Assembly: GCA_004524725.1 (NCBI GenBank)
Contig: SDNW01000009.1
Coordinates: 1 to 40,490 of the forward strand
Direction: 5' to 3'
DNA: 40,490 bases
Origin: Promethearchaeota archaeon
GTDB lineage: Archaea; Asgardarchaeota; Lokiarchaeia; Sigyniarchaeales; SOKP01
This document shows, piece by piece, positions 1 to 7,806 of the stretch. The stretch's first letter is position 1, and every line of letters begins with the position of its first letter. The notes below the pieces were generated by a model. The model saw only the letters and a program-made list of their open reading frames with translations, had not been told where the DNA came from and made no database searches. A program made the position numbers and the translations under genes.

Positions 1-1
1 A

Positions 2-241
2 GCGCTCGAATTTTTCATTGAAATAGAGTTTGATTTTAGTATTTTCAAGGTATTAAAAGAGAAATACCCATTAAAACCTATCATAACCATACTTATCCAA
101 GCAGAGCACGAGGGAGCTAAACGAGTAATGAAATCAGCGTCAGAATTAAAGATTCCCACTTTTGATAATGAAGTAGAGCGAGCAGTTCGAGGTTTTCGAT
201 TACTTTATGATTACTATTCTAAAATTAAAAAAAGAAAATAA
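2..241 (+). CDS. ADP-forming acyl-CoA synthetase, C-terminal fragment
   Basis: This open frame enters from the left window edge and codes for the last 79 residues of a protein that ends at a TAA. The fragment runs through a QAEHEGAKRVM segment and ends with IPTFDNEVERAVRGFRLLY. That ending is the typical closing segment of the CoA-ligase flavodoxin-like domain in NDP-forming acyl-CoA synthetases, where a GIP-x-[FY]-x-x-x-E-x-A-V-x-A/G pattern precedes the last helix. These enzymes interconvert acyl-CoA, ADP and phosphate with the free acid and ATP, and are a major ATP-yielding step in fermentative archaea. A second member of the family (6215-7720, minus strand) lies 6 kb away, so the two are probably paralogs. 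The ATP-grasp part cannot be seen here. The family call rests on the C-terminal tail alone. Confidence 0.6.
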   Translation, partial: ALEFFIEIEFDFSIFKVLKEKYPLKPIITILIQAEHEGAKRVMKSASELKIPTFDNEVERAVRGFRLLYDYYSKIKKRK

Positions 242-244
242 AAT

Positions 245-1501
245 TTAACGTAAGAAAATATCTTTTAATTCTTCTGGAACTGAAGTGGATTCGTCCATTA
301 AAGAAATCGCATAAACTGTTTCTCCACATTTACATTCTTTCCCTTCAAATAAGTAAAATTCGAATTCATCTTTCCACTTACTTATTTGAACATCTGCAAT
401 TTCTACAATTTCACCGCACAAACAGTATATAGCCATTTCATTAGAGTAGTTTGGGATTATCTCATTTACTTCTTTAGGAGAGTCTGAAAATTGCGACGCG
501 TTTAAAACTTGATTTATTTTTTCAGCTAGATCTCCTCTAAGAGTGGGAACAAAACTCTTAATAATCCCATCTTTTGCTTTCAATTCAGTCAATACAATGA
601 AATTTTTTTCTGTTTTCTCTTTCTGAGGCTCCTGAAAATCGGGTTGCTCATACTGTTTTAAGTTTTCAGGAATCGGAAAAGGTTCCATCCCTTCTGGATA
701 TTCAAATGAATAATAATACTGTGTCAATCCTCTAATATTTTTTGTATTGAGTAATTTCAAATTCTCATAATCGCGACTATGGAGCACAAATTTTATTAAT
801 TGTAAGGGTACTTCTTCTTGCAGAAGTTTAGCACGTATATTATTTAATAAATCTCCTATGAAGCTTTTGATTAGCATGATATCTTCGCGATTTTGAGTAT
901 AGATCTCATTCTTATTTTCTTCCTTAAAGGCGAACCACTTTTTCAATACATACCCTCTTAGAAATTGAGGAATTATACAGAAGACACATAAAATTGGAAA
1001 GAGGAAAATGATATCAATGTTCAAAAATGATAAGATAAAAACAAGACCTAATAAAGGAACGGTCACTGCTAAGCTTAACCATCTTAGCCTTTTATCAGGA
1101 GAGCTCTTAATTCCCTTATTTTGGGCTACACTTTCGGCATTTGCTTTTAAATTATAGATGGTTGTTATAAGATTCTTGTCTTCAAAACTTAACTTTAATA
1201 ATTTATCTTCTTCATTTCCTTGATCTAGTTTGGCAACTTTATCAGTTACCTTCTTGACATACTGGTCAGTTCCTTTATCTTTATAAATGAAATCTAAGGT
1301 ATCCTCAGAAAAATAGTCAAGAAAGCGTGCGATGAATAACTTTTCTTCAATGTCTTGTATTTCTTTCACATCAATTCCCAAAGCTTCTTGTAAAGATTGT
1401 TGACGAGGCTTCTCCTTTTTCTTTCTCAAACGTTTTGCTTTTGCACCTTGTTCTTCAGAACTCTTTTCATTCTTGTTGATTGTTTTTTCGTTCTCAGTCA
1501 T
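245..1501 (-). CDS. Membrane protein with two central TM helices and a C-terminal zinc-ribbon-like motif
   Basis: The frame extends upstream to 1585, but the ATG at 1501 is preferred because it begins a hydrophilic Lys/Glu-rich N terminus (MTENEKTINKNEK). The extra 28 codons resemble AT-rich leader. From that ATG the product is about 418 aa. It has a charged helical N-terminal third, then two adjacent hydrophobic segments around residues 140-185 (LAVTVPLLGLVFILSF and IIFLFPILCVFCIIPQF), then a long cytoplasmic-type C-terminal half. Near the end, CLCG and CKCG pairs about 30 residues apart resemble a zinc ribbon. No known family was recognised. It is convergent with the acyl-CoA synthetase fragment, with only 3 nt between them, and divergent from the SMP-30-like gene. 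Confidence 0.7.
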   Translation of the reverse strand: MTENEKTINKNEKSSEEQGAKAKRLRKKKEKPRQQSLQEALGIDVKEIQDIEEKLFIARFLDYFSEDTLDFIYKDKGTDQYVKKVTDKVAKLDQGNEEDKLLKLSFEDKNLITTIYNLKANAESVAQNKGIKSSPDKRLRWLSLAVTVPLLGLVFILSFLNIDIIFLFPILCVFCIIPQFLRGYVLKKWFAFKEENKNEIYTQNREDIMLIKSFIGDLLNNIRAKLLQEEVPLQLIKFVLHSRDYENLKLLNTKNIRGLTQYYYSFEYPEGMEPFPIPENLKQYEQPDFQEPQKEKTEKNFIVLTELKAKDGIIKSFVPTLRGDLAEKINQVLNASQFSDSPKEVNEIIPNYSNEMAIYCLCGEIVEIADVQISKWKDEFEFYLFEGKECKCGETVYAISLMDESTSVPEELKDIFLR

Positions 1502-1642
1502 GATTTTTCTTAAAATTTCTTTAGTTCTTAATTTGTTATTAATTAATGTAAGATAATTAACTTTGCGAAAAATATTCAGAAGCAAAAATGACTCCCCTCC
1601 TATAATTTTTTGGCATTTGATTAATTCTCATTGACATGATAT

Positions 1643-1651
1643 CTATAAATA
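1643..1651 (+). promoter_or_regulatory. TATA box for the SMP-30-like gene
   Basis: The sequence CTATAAATA lies 22-30 nt upstream of the ATG at 1673, the spacing expected for an archaeal TATA box driving an almost leaderless transcript. No Shine-Dalgarno-like purine run precedes the ATG, which fits leaderless translation. Confidence 0.55.
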
Positions 1652-1672
1652 TTTCTCTTCCCTTCTCATATT

Positions 1673-2509
1673 ATGAGTAAAAGTTCAACTCTAAGAACAG
1701 AAATTCTTCTTGATGGATTGAAATTTCCTGAGGGTCCACGATGGAAAGATGGGAAACTTTGGTTTTCCGATATGGAAGATCATAAGGTTTTAACGGTTGA
1801 TATGGATGGAAAAGTGGAGGTTATTCTTGAAAGGTCGAGTCGCGTTTCAGGGTTAGGCTGGACCCCTGATGATAAACTGCTGGTTGTATCAATGGAAGAT
1901 CGAAAATTACTCCGACTTGATAACGACGGAGTGAAAGAAGTAGCCGATCTAAGTGACCATGCAACGTTTTATCTTAATGAGATAGTCGTCGATAAAAAAG
2001 GGAGAGCATATATCGGTAATTTCGGTTTTGATTACTTCAATAATGCAACATTTGTTCCCGCAGAATTAATCTTAGTGTTTCCTGATGGTAGTTTTAAAAT
2101 TGTGGCTGAGAATATGGCATTTCCAAATGGCACAGTAATCACTCCCGATGATAATACTCTTATAACAGGAGAAACTTTTGCTGCAAGATTAACTGCGTTT
2201 GATATAAATGTAGATGGCTCTCTCAATAATCGACGTGTGTGGGCTAATTTAAAGTCTTTAGCTCCAGATGGCATATGTCTCGATGAAGAGGGGGGAATTT
2301 GGGTAGCTGCACCGGGAAGACATCGCGTTGCTCGGGTTTTAGAAGGAGGAAAAATAACACATAGAATAAAAGTTGAAACGGATGCCTACGCGTGCATGTT
2401 AGGTGGTAAAAATAACACTACTCTATTTATTGCAACCTCTGCTCATACTAGAGATCAAGGTCGTATTGAATATGTGGAAGTGGAAGTCCCTAAAGCGGGT
2501 CTTCCTTAA
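1673..2509 (+). CDS. SMP-30/gluconolactonase/LRE family protein
   Basis: The 278-aa product matches the six-bladed beta-propeller family of SMP-30/gluconolactonases, which hydrolyse sugar lactones using one divalent metal ion. The expected metal and active-site positions are visible: Glu20 in FPEGPRW, Asn102 in LNEIVVD, Asn152 in FPNG and Asp199 in APDG. They fall almost exactly where they do in SMP-30 proteins of known structure (about 18, 103, 154 and 204). Repeated blade signatures such as W-x-D-G-K-L-W-F-S-D and GGIWVAAPG follow the family pattern. The length is typical and there is no signal peptide, so it is probably cytosolic. The natural lactone cannot be told from sequence. It is probably transcribed alone, with a TATA box just upstream and a T-run after the stop. 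Confidence 0.88.
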   Translation: MSKSSTLRTEILLDGLKFPEGPRWKDGKLWFSDMEDHKVLTVDMDGKVEVILERSSRVSGLGWTPDDKLLVVSMEDRKLLRLDNDGVKEVADLSDHATFYLNEIVVDKKGRAYIGNFGFDYFNNATFVPAELILVFPDGSFKIVAENMAFPNGTVITPDDNTLITGETFAARLTAFDINVDGSLNNRRVWANLKSLAPDGICLDEEGGIWVAAPGRHRVARVLEGGKITHRIKVETDAYACMLGGKNNTTLFIATSAHTRDQGRIEYVEVEVPKAGLP

Positions 2510-2515
2510 TTAATC

Positions 2516-2526
2516 TTTTTTTTTTT
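2516..2526 (+). terminator. Poly-T transcription terminator
   Basis: A run of 11 T residues begins 7 nt after the stop of the SMP-30-like gene. Archaeal RNA polymerase terminates on such U-tracts without needing a hairpin. The run touches the stop codon of the convergent gene on the other strand. Confidence 0.6.
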
Positions 2527-3523
2527 ACTTAATAAAGGGTTTTAATATTTCTTCAGGAATATGTACGGCGATCTTGCATTCCAATGACCCATCAAGCGCA
2601 GTGGTTACGGGTTCAGCTTTGATTGAATGTTCAAATATTTGATCCCAGTATAATTTGTACCAACCTGCACTACAATGACAAAAATGCTGTAAACTTTCAT
2701 CTACCGTGTTCTCTTTCATTGCCCCCCGTACCCAAGGACAGTAGCAAATATAAAACCGCTTTAAATTATCTTCTTGAGTGTCTAAGGATTTCCTAAATTG
2801 GTAAGGAATTTTCTTAGTGTATATGGTATTTCCTTCTCTGATCCCAAAACCATACATATTATCATTTCTAATAGTCTCTATTATCTCATTATCTATGTAC
2901 TGAGCGAATTCTAACGTTCCCTCCTCTCTGTGTTTTTGGAGTCTAATCACTAGCTCCTCATGTTTTTCTTTTAAAAACTTATCAATTCCCAGTTCTTTTA
3001 GTTTTTTTTTGTCTCCTGGTATATCATCTGGGGGCCTTCCATGTAAACATGGGGAAAGCAGTTCTATGATATTATCTTCTCCGAGTATTTCCTCTGCTCG
3101 ACGTAATATAGCTTTTGTATATTCTGGTTTCTTTTCCGGATCGACACCTACAGGGGGAACAGGCATTTCTTTGAAAATCGCGTCTCTAATTTCTTCACCA
3201 TGGATTTCTGCAATCCTTGAAAAAAGTGTATCCATAGCATTATAAGATTCAGAAATATCAATTACGCTCGTTATCAAATCATAATTTTTTGTGAAATTAG
3301 CAAAGTGAATTATAGCACGTAGAAAATCCAAAACTAACTCTTTATCGAAAGAAACTAAATACTCTGTATAATTTATTAATTCATCTGGATTGATATCTTC
3401 CAGAGTTTTACGCTCATTTTCAAGATAACTATTGTACTCATGTATTCTATTCATATATCTTTTTACTAAGTTTTGATCGACATTTTGTTCAATGAGGTAC
3501 TTACGAAAGTCTTTCTCATCCAT
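2525..3523 (-). CDS. Conserved Cys-rich protein of unknown function (DUF6144-like)
   Basis: The 332-aa product has a helical N-terminal half rich in charged residues. Its C-terminal domain carries CYCPWVRGAM (Cys260 and Cys262) followed 20 residues later by FCHCSAGWYKLYW (Cys282 and Cys284), then a predicted beta segment with another Cys (SLECKIAVHIP). The C-x-C-P-W ... F-C-x-C-S-x-G arrangement resembles a widespread archaeal and bacterial family of unknown function that I associate with DUF6144 or V4R-like proteins. I cannot confirm that name. The four clustered cysteines could bind a metal or an Fe-S cluster. It is followed on the other strand by the SMP-30 terminator, and the upstream neighbour on its own strand is the Nfu-type scaffold. 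Confidence 0.7.
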   Translation of the reverse strand: MDEKDFRKYLIEQNVDQNLVKRYMNRIHEYNSYLENERKTLEDINPDELINYTEYLVSFDKELVLDFLRAIIHFANFTKNYDLITSVIDISESYNAMDTLFSRIAEIHGEEIRDAIFKEMPVPPVGVDPEKKPEYTKAILRRAEEILGEDNIIELLSPCLHGRPPDDIPGDKKKLKELGIDKFLKEKHEELVIRLQKHREEGTLEFAQYIDNEIIETIRNDNMYGFGIREGNTIYTKKIPYQFRKSLDTQEDNLKRFYICYCPWVRGAMKENTVDESLQHFCHCSAGWYKLYWDQIFEHSIKAEPVTTALDGSLECKIAVHIPEEILKPFIK

Positions 3524-3543
3524 AATTTTCCGAAAATAAAGTT

Positions 3544-3568
3544 AATATGATATGATCTTTATCATATT
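3544..3568. promoter_or_regulatory. Inverted repeat upstream of the Cys-rich gene
   Basis: Perfect 8-nt arms AATATGAT and ATCATATT are separated by 9 nt. The centre lies about 30 nt upstream of the ATG of the gene that starts at 3523, where a promoter is expected. It could be an operator for a dimeric regulator. In such AT-rich DNA it could also be chance. Confidence 0.3.
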
Positions 3569-3659
3569 CGATCACTTATTAACATCTATCTGAGATTATT
3601 AAGTGAAAATGATATTAAATAAAACTAATAATTAGGTAGAAAAAAAATATTTGGCTTTA

Positions 3660-3887
3660 CTATATCATATTTACAACTTGTTTAACTTCTGGAACGAACT
3701 GTTTTAGAGCTCTTTCCACTCCATAAGTTAAAGTTTGTTGTGCGTGCATACATCCAGCACAATGCCCCAAAAGTCTAACTCTTACAGTACCATCATCTTC
3801 AACACTTATTAGCTCAATGTCTCCGCCATCCATCTGTAATTGAGGCCTGATCTTTTCTATTACCTGCTTTACTTTTTCTTTGTCCAT
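3660..3887 (-). CDS. NifU-like (Nfu-type) Fe-S cluster scaffold domain protein
   Basis: The 75-aa product is a stand-alone NifU C-terminal domain. The family signature is complete: an N-terminal helix with IRPQLQMDGGDIEL, a central beta segment, then GHCAGCMHAQQTL with the two cluster-binding cysteines Cys43 and Cys46 (C-x-x-C), and a closing helix with VERALKQFVPEV. Such proteins assemble or carry [4Fe-4S] clusters and hand them to apo-proteins in the cytosol. The length is normal for single-domain archaeal Nfu proteins. The window holds several possible clients, including the FrhB-type protein and the Fe-S flavoprotein, but none is adjacent. Confidence 0.92.
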   Translation of the reverse strand: MDKEKVKQVIEKIRPQLQMDGGDIELISVEDDGTVRVRLLGHCAGCMHAQQTLTYGVERALKQFVPEVKQVVNMI

Positions 3888-4054
3888 TTTAAATCCTCTT
3901 TATATTTAATTCTAATAATTACAAATAAAAAATCCTATAAAAACCGTTTGATAATATTTTAAAGAATTGAGGGAGGAAGATATTATTTCTGGCAACTGAT
4001 AACCGTGAAAGACTAATAAATTAAAAAAACAATGAATCACTAATTTATATAACT

Positions 4055-4441
4055 ATGACTGAGGTTTCTTCACAGGATTTTATTGAAAAACTCAATGAAG
4101 TACAAGAGTTAATGCTTAAGGAAGATTATAAAAAGGCTATAATCATACTAGATAAACTGAAAACGATTGATAAGCAAAGTGATTTTAATTATAATTTAAC
4201 CCATAAACTATATCAACTTGATTCAAATGTACACTCACTTTATAATCAGCAACTAATATTAAAGTTCATTTTCAGTCTTTCCAATAAGAAAAAGGAGATC
4301 TTTTTTGAAGAACTTTTAGAATTACTGAAAAAAGAAGAATCCTTAGAAATAGATATTGGCACATTAAAACGAGAAATTGAAATATTGGTTTTACGTTCAC
4401 TTTTAACATGTAGGGTGGAAGAAGATAAACTAGTATTATAA
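4055..4441 (+). CDS. Small helical protein, possibly ending in a winged-helix-like segment
   Basis: The 128-aa product is almost entirely helical and charged and was not recognised. The first 60 residues look like two helical hairpins. The last 55 residues contain a helix, a second helix (TLKREIEILVLRSLL) and a short beta-like end (CRVEEDKLVL), an order seen in the winged helix that closes PCI domains. That resemblance is only suggestive. It is the first of three consecutive + strand genes, followed by an MglA-like GTPase and a HEAT-type protein, but gaps of 347 and 128 nt mean a single operon is not assured. If the start is instead the Met at codon 20, the protein would be 109 aa. Confidence 0.6.
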   Translation: MTEVSSQDFIEKLNEVQELMLKEDYKKAIIILDKLKTIDKQSDFNYNLTHKLYQLDSNVHSLYNQQLILKFIFSLSNKKKEIFFEELLELLKKEESLEIDIGTLKREIEILVLRSLLTCRVEEDKLVL

Positions 4442-4788
4442 ATATTGTTCATATTAGTTATTCTTCACACTGATTTATCAAATTATTTTATACCTATATT
4501 CATTTAAAGATGGGTTTCTTTTTTTCTTAAGAACAGTATGAAAAGTGTTAAAAACACTTGAAAGCCTTCGCGGTGATTCATGTATAGAAATCCTAAAAGC
4601 TATACAAGAAGTAGGGCTTTCTTATTGGATAGAAAATGGTAAGCGATTATAATTTGGGATAATTGTGGATGACTAATTATTATTAATCTACCACTTTATC
4701 TAGTTACTACAGCTTATTCTGGCTTTCAGAAAAAGTAGTCTTTTATAAACTTATTTTTAAAATAACTAAAAAAAACCTATCGACTATC
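4442..4788. other. Intergenic stretch with T-run, hairpin and a 35-codon open fragment
   Basis: A T-rich run at 4515-4528 could end transcription of the upstream gene. It is followed by a perfect hairpin (AAGTGTT, loop AAA, AACACTT, 4543-4559). A GTG-initiated open frame at 4545-4652 codes for 35 residues, including LKTLESLRGDSCIEILKAIQ, with a protein-like composition; it has no recognisable promoter and could be a gene remnant. The last 50 nt hold TTTTATAAA at 4741-4749, a plausible TATA box for the GTPase gene at 4789. Confidence 0.4.
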
Positions 4789-5382
4789 ATGATTATTGAT
4801 TTTTTAGAAAAGAAACTCCAGCTTAAAATTGTATTTTATGGTCCTGCCTTGTCTGGTAAGACCACTTCGATTAAAGCGCTTTTTAAACATTTTGGATTGG
4901 AAGAGGAGATAGAATCTATAGAAAGTTCGGTTCGAAGGACCCTATTTTTCGATTATGGACATATTTCTTTTCAGAATGAACAATGGCTATTAAAAATACA
5001 CGTATATAGCACTACAGGGCAAGACTTCTATGTTGTAACGCGCCCAATCACATTACAAGCAATAGATGGCATAATCTTTGTTGCAGATTCTCAAAGAAAG
5101 GCTTTTGAGCGGACTTTAACCTCTTGGAATGAATTATGTTCGTTTTATGAGGGGGAGTTGCAAGACATTCCAAAAATATTGGCTTTTAATAAACAGGATT
5201 TAGACGAAAAATATAACCCAAAACGTTTCCTCGACCAAATTAACTATTACAGACATAAAAATATAGCCATAAAATATACGATCGCACTTAATGGAGAAGG
5301 AATCCTAGACTCTTTTGAAGAGATTCTAAGTTTAATATTTGGTCAACTGTATAAGAACCAATTAATTTCAGCGATACATTAG
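4789..5382 (+). CDS. MglA-like small GTPase
   Basis: The 197-aa product has the features of the MglA branch of small Ras-like GTPases. The P-loop is GPALSGKTT (18-26), and RRTLFFDYG supplies the switch I Thr51. The switch II position reads STTGQDF (74-80), where MglA proteins have T-x-P-G-Q instead of the usual D-x-x-G. It is followed by YVVTRPITLQAIDGIIFVADSQ, a near-signature of the family. NKQD (134-137) is the base-specificity motif and IALNGEG is the G5 region. MglA proteins act as polarity switches with roadblock-type GAPs; in Asgard archaea similar GTPases are numerous and unassigned. No C-terminal lipidation motif is present. The HEAT-type gene 128 nt downstream is the likely partner. 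Confidence 0.88.
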   Translation: MIIDFLEKKLQLKIVFYGPALSGKTTSIKALFKHFGLEEEIESIESSVRRTLFFDYGHISFQNEQWLLKIHVYSTTGQDFYVVTRPITLQAIDGIIFVADSQRKAFERTLTSWNELCSFYEGELQDIPKILAFNKQDLDEKYNPKRFLDQINYYRHKNIAIKYTIALNGEGILDSFEEILSLIFGQLYKNQLISAIH

Positions 5383-5510
5383 TTGCGATTCATTTCTTCT
5401 TTTATAGATCCTTCACGCTATAGGTAGAATTATAAGATACGAGTTACTATGTATTCAATAAGGTACCTAATTATTCCATTCATCCTAAAACAAATACAAC
5501 GAGAAAATAA

Positions 5511-6218
5511 ATGAATAGAACTATATTGCCAATAACGATTTATAAAAATATCCTTCAAAATAACATAAGTTTAGACGCCGCTACTGATATACTTATCTCG
5601 GTTTTAGAAAAGTGCGATAATATTCAGCAAAGAAGGGAATGTATTGAAGTTATGGGGAAATTGGGGTTAAAAACCATAAAGTTGTTCAAGGTTCTTGAAA
5701 ATACGCTCTTATCTGATGAAAACCCTTCCGTGAGGGCTTCTACGGTTAAACATATTTCGGAATTATTTCCAAAACGTTCTCTGGTTCCTTTAAACTGGGT
5801 TATTCATAATGATCGATCTGTAGTGGTCTTGGGGGCCATATATACACTTCTCAAAAATAAAAGAAGTTTGGAATATGATTCATTAAAAAAGCAGATGATG
5901 ATCCAACTTCAATATCTTTATAAGGTTAAGAAAGAAGTATCGTTATTCCTAAATTTGGATATCATTTATTCGGAATTTTCCTATAATATTAATTTTAAAG
6001 CTGGACAACAGTGGCACAGAGTTATGAATTTGGTCAAGAGTTATGAAGATCCTATTGGATTGATTCCAAGGTTATATTATCTAAAAGCAGGAGGGACGCT
6101 TCTAAATTTATTACCGCATTCTATAAACAATTTGGATTTTTTTAGATCTCTATTCATAAAGAATAAGGCATCAAAAATATCCCCAAAAATTAAAAATGAA
6201 TCGATTAAAATTCATTAG
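5511..6218 (+). CDS. HEAT-repeat-type helical protein
   Basis: The 235-aa product is helical. Its first 110 residues read like two or three HEAT repeats: RRECIEVMGKLGLKTIKL, LENTLLSDENPSVRASTVKHI and RSLVPLNWVIHNDRSVVVLGAI. They can be aligned by eye with the start of the larger HEAT protein at 22701-24305, which has LENIFISEENKDIKCEAAKAL and KSLKPLLWGLENSTDDSQLRLAV in the same order, so the two are probably related. The C-terminal half is not repeat-like. HEAT proteins are protein-binding scaffolds. Both copies in this window sit close to a small GTPase. The end overlaps the convergent acyl-CoA synthetase gene by 4 nt. Confidence 0.68.
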   Translation: MNRTILPITIYKNILQNNISLDAATDILISVLEKCDNIQQRRECIEVMGKLGLKTIKLFKVLENTLLSDENPSVRASTVKHISELFPKRSLVPLNWVIHNDRSVVVLGAIYTLLKNKRSLEYDSLKKQMMIQLQYLYKVKKEVSLFLNLDIIYSEFSYNINFKAGQQWHRVMNLVKSYEDPIGLIPRLYYLKAGGTLLNLLPHSINNLDFFRSLFIKNKASKISPKIKNESIKIH

Positions 6219-7720
6219 CTCTGAATTGTATCTGAGCTTTTAAAGTTGTTTTTATTTTTTGCTTCTTGAACTAAGATCTCAAAATTTTTAACCATATCTT
6301 CTAAACTTGGAAAATCGGGGATATCATGCTCACTCAAAAAACGTGAGGTCTTTTCTACCTCTCTTTTATCACCAATTAACCAAAAGAAGAATGGTTTAGG
6401 GTTGTTTCTAAGTAGTTCTATAATATCCGTTAAATCATTAAATTCTCGGTACAATTTGCTGCAAAATAACATATTAAACACGCCTTCGATTTTATCATCA
6501 TTAATTAATGCTTTATAAACCCTCGCTGTAACTTTTTGAGGATTCACATTATTCATCATAGCTTTTTCCATAGCGGGCCAAATATCGACTAATGAGAATT
6601 TATTTGGTGGCATCCATTCGGGAAATACATCTAATAAAACTTCATAGCTTTCTTTAGTTAGAAGTGGAAAGTCAAGATTGTGTTTATGGGTTAGATCTGC
6701 GGTAATGGTGCCTGCTCCGCCAGAACCAGCAATCATCGAGGCATTCCCCTTCACAGGAAACTTTTTCTTCGTGGTATATATCATCGAAAATGTACGAGCA
6801 TATTGGAATAACTCATGGAAACTATTTGCTTGAATTACCCCGGCTTGCTTAATAAGTGCATTGATAAGTCTTTCGTTTTCTGCTAGGGTTCCTGTATGAC
6901 TGTGTGCTGCTTTTTGCCCTAACTGTGAAATGCCCCCTTTCACTAAGATAATCGTCTTATTTTGTCTCACTCTTGCCTTATTACATAATTCAAGAAATCT
7001 TCTCGGCTCTTTAAAGGATTCCAAATAAACTGCAATGACATTAACTGTGGGATCATCAATTAAATATTCCAAAAACTCATTTTCTCCTAAATCCATTTTA
7101 TTTCCTATTGAGATGGAGTATCGAAAACCGATCTTTGGATATGAAGAAAAGATATGCATTAAATAACCTCCGTTGAGCATCCCTGATTGACTGATAATTG
7201 CTATATTTCCTCTATAATAATGAGAAAATACCCCAAAACTACTGAAAAAACCTCCTTTATTTTCAGATTTACTATCCCCATCTATTCGCGTCAATCCCAT
7301 ACAGTTCGGTCCCACAATGTGAACTTTTTGGAAATCATCCGTGATTTCTTTTATCTCATCCCGAAGATGGAGTCCTATCTCACCAACTTCCTCAAAACCG
7401 GATGCTTCAATAATCGCACCTTTTATACCTTTTTGAATACACTCTCGAAGTAAGTCGGGAATCATCTGGTTAGGGACGTAAAAAATCGCAATATCAACAT
7501 TCTCTTCGATATTTAGTATTGATGGTACGAATTTAAGGCCATAAATTTCCCCTTCAGCATTCGGATTTATAGGATACACTTTTCCATTAAATTTATTATT
7601 AACGAGATTGTTTACGATTCTATTACCCCCTTTAAGTGGATTTTTCGAAGCGCCTATAACTGCAACTGACTTGGGATTCAAAAAGGTATGAATAATGTGA
7701 GAATCTAACACATTTATCAT
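6215..7720 (-). CDS. ADP-forming acyl-CoA synthetase, alpha-subunit type
   Basis: The 501-aa product has the three alpha-type domains of NDP-forming acyl-CoA synthetases. A Rossmann CoA-binding domain begins LNPKSVAVIGAS (15-25) and includes VGPNCMGL (136-143). Two CoA-ligase domains follow, with ISQSGMLNGG (176-185) and AAHSHTGTLA (271-280). His275 in the SHTG motif corresponds to the histidine phosphorylated during catalysis. No ATP-grasp (beta) domain is present, so a separate beta subunit must be encoded elsewhere if the enzyme is active. The reaction is acyl-CoA plus ADP and phosphate to acid plus ATP and CoA. The C terminus (IPDFPSLEDMVKNF) matches the type of tail seen in the fragment at 2-241. 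Conserved catalytic residues suggest an active enzyme; the substrate is unknown. Confidence 0.88.
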   Translation of the reverse strand: MINVLDSHIIHTFLNPKSVAVIGASKNPLKGGNRIVNNLVNNKFNGKVYPINPNAEGEIYGLKFVPSILNIEENVDIAIFYVPNQMIPDLLRECIQKGIKGAIIEASGFEEVGEIGLHLRDEIKEITDDFQKVHIVGPNCMGLTRIDGDSKSENKGGFFSSFGVFSHYYRGNIAIISQSGMLNGGYLMHIFSSYPKIGFRYSISIGNKMDLGENEFLEYLIDDPTVNVIAVYLESFKEPRRFLELCNKARVRQNKTIILVKGGISQLGQKAAHSHTGTLAENERLINALIKQAGVIQANSFHELFQYARTFSMIYTTKKKFPVKGNASMIAGSGGAGTITADLTHKHNLDFPLLTKESYEVLLDVFPEWMPPNKFSLVDIWPAMEKAMMNNVNPQKVTARVYKALINDDKIEGVFNMLFCSKLYREFNDLTDIIELLRNNPKPFFFWLIGDKREVEKTSRFLSEHDIPDFPSLEDMVKNFEILVQEAKNKNNFKSSDTIQS

Positions 7721-7784
7721 TTAAAATAATCTATTCTAAGTTATTTTATGAAATAATTATCTTTAGAAATAGTTTTCGTTTAAT

Positions 7785-7802
7785 AAAAAAAAAAAAAAAA
7801 AA
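7785..7802 (-). terminator. Poly-T terminator (18 A on the + strand)
   Basis: A run of 18 A residues on the + strand gives an 18-nt U-tract at the 3' end of the minus-strand transcript of the beta-helix gene, just after its stop codon. This is the strongest homopolymer in the window and a clear archaeal-type terminator. It also separates that gene from the acyl-CoA synthetase gene downstream. Confidence 0.7.
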
Positions 7803-7806
7803 TTCA

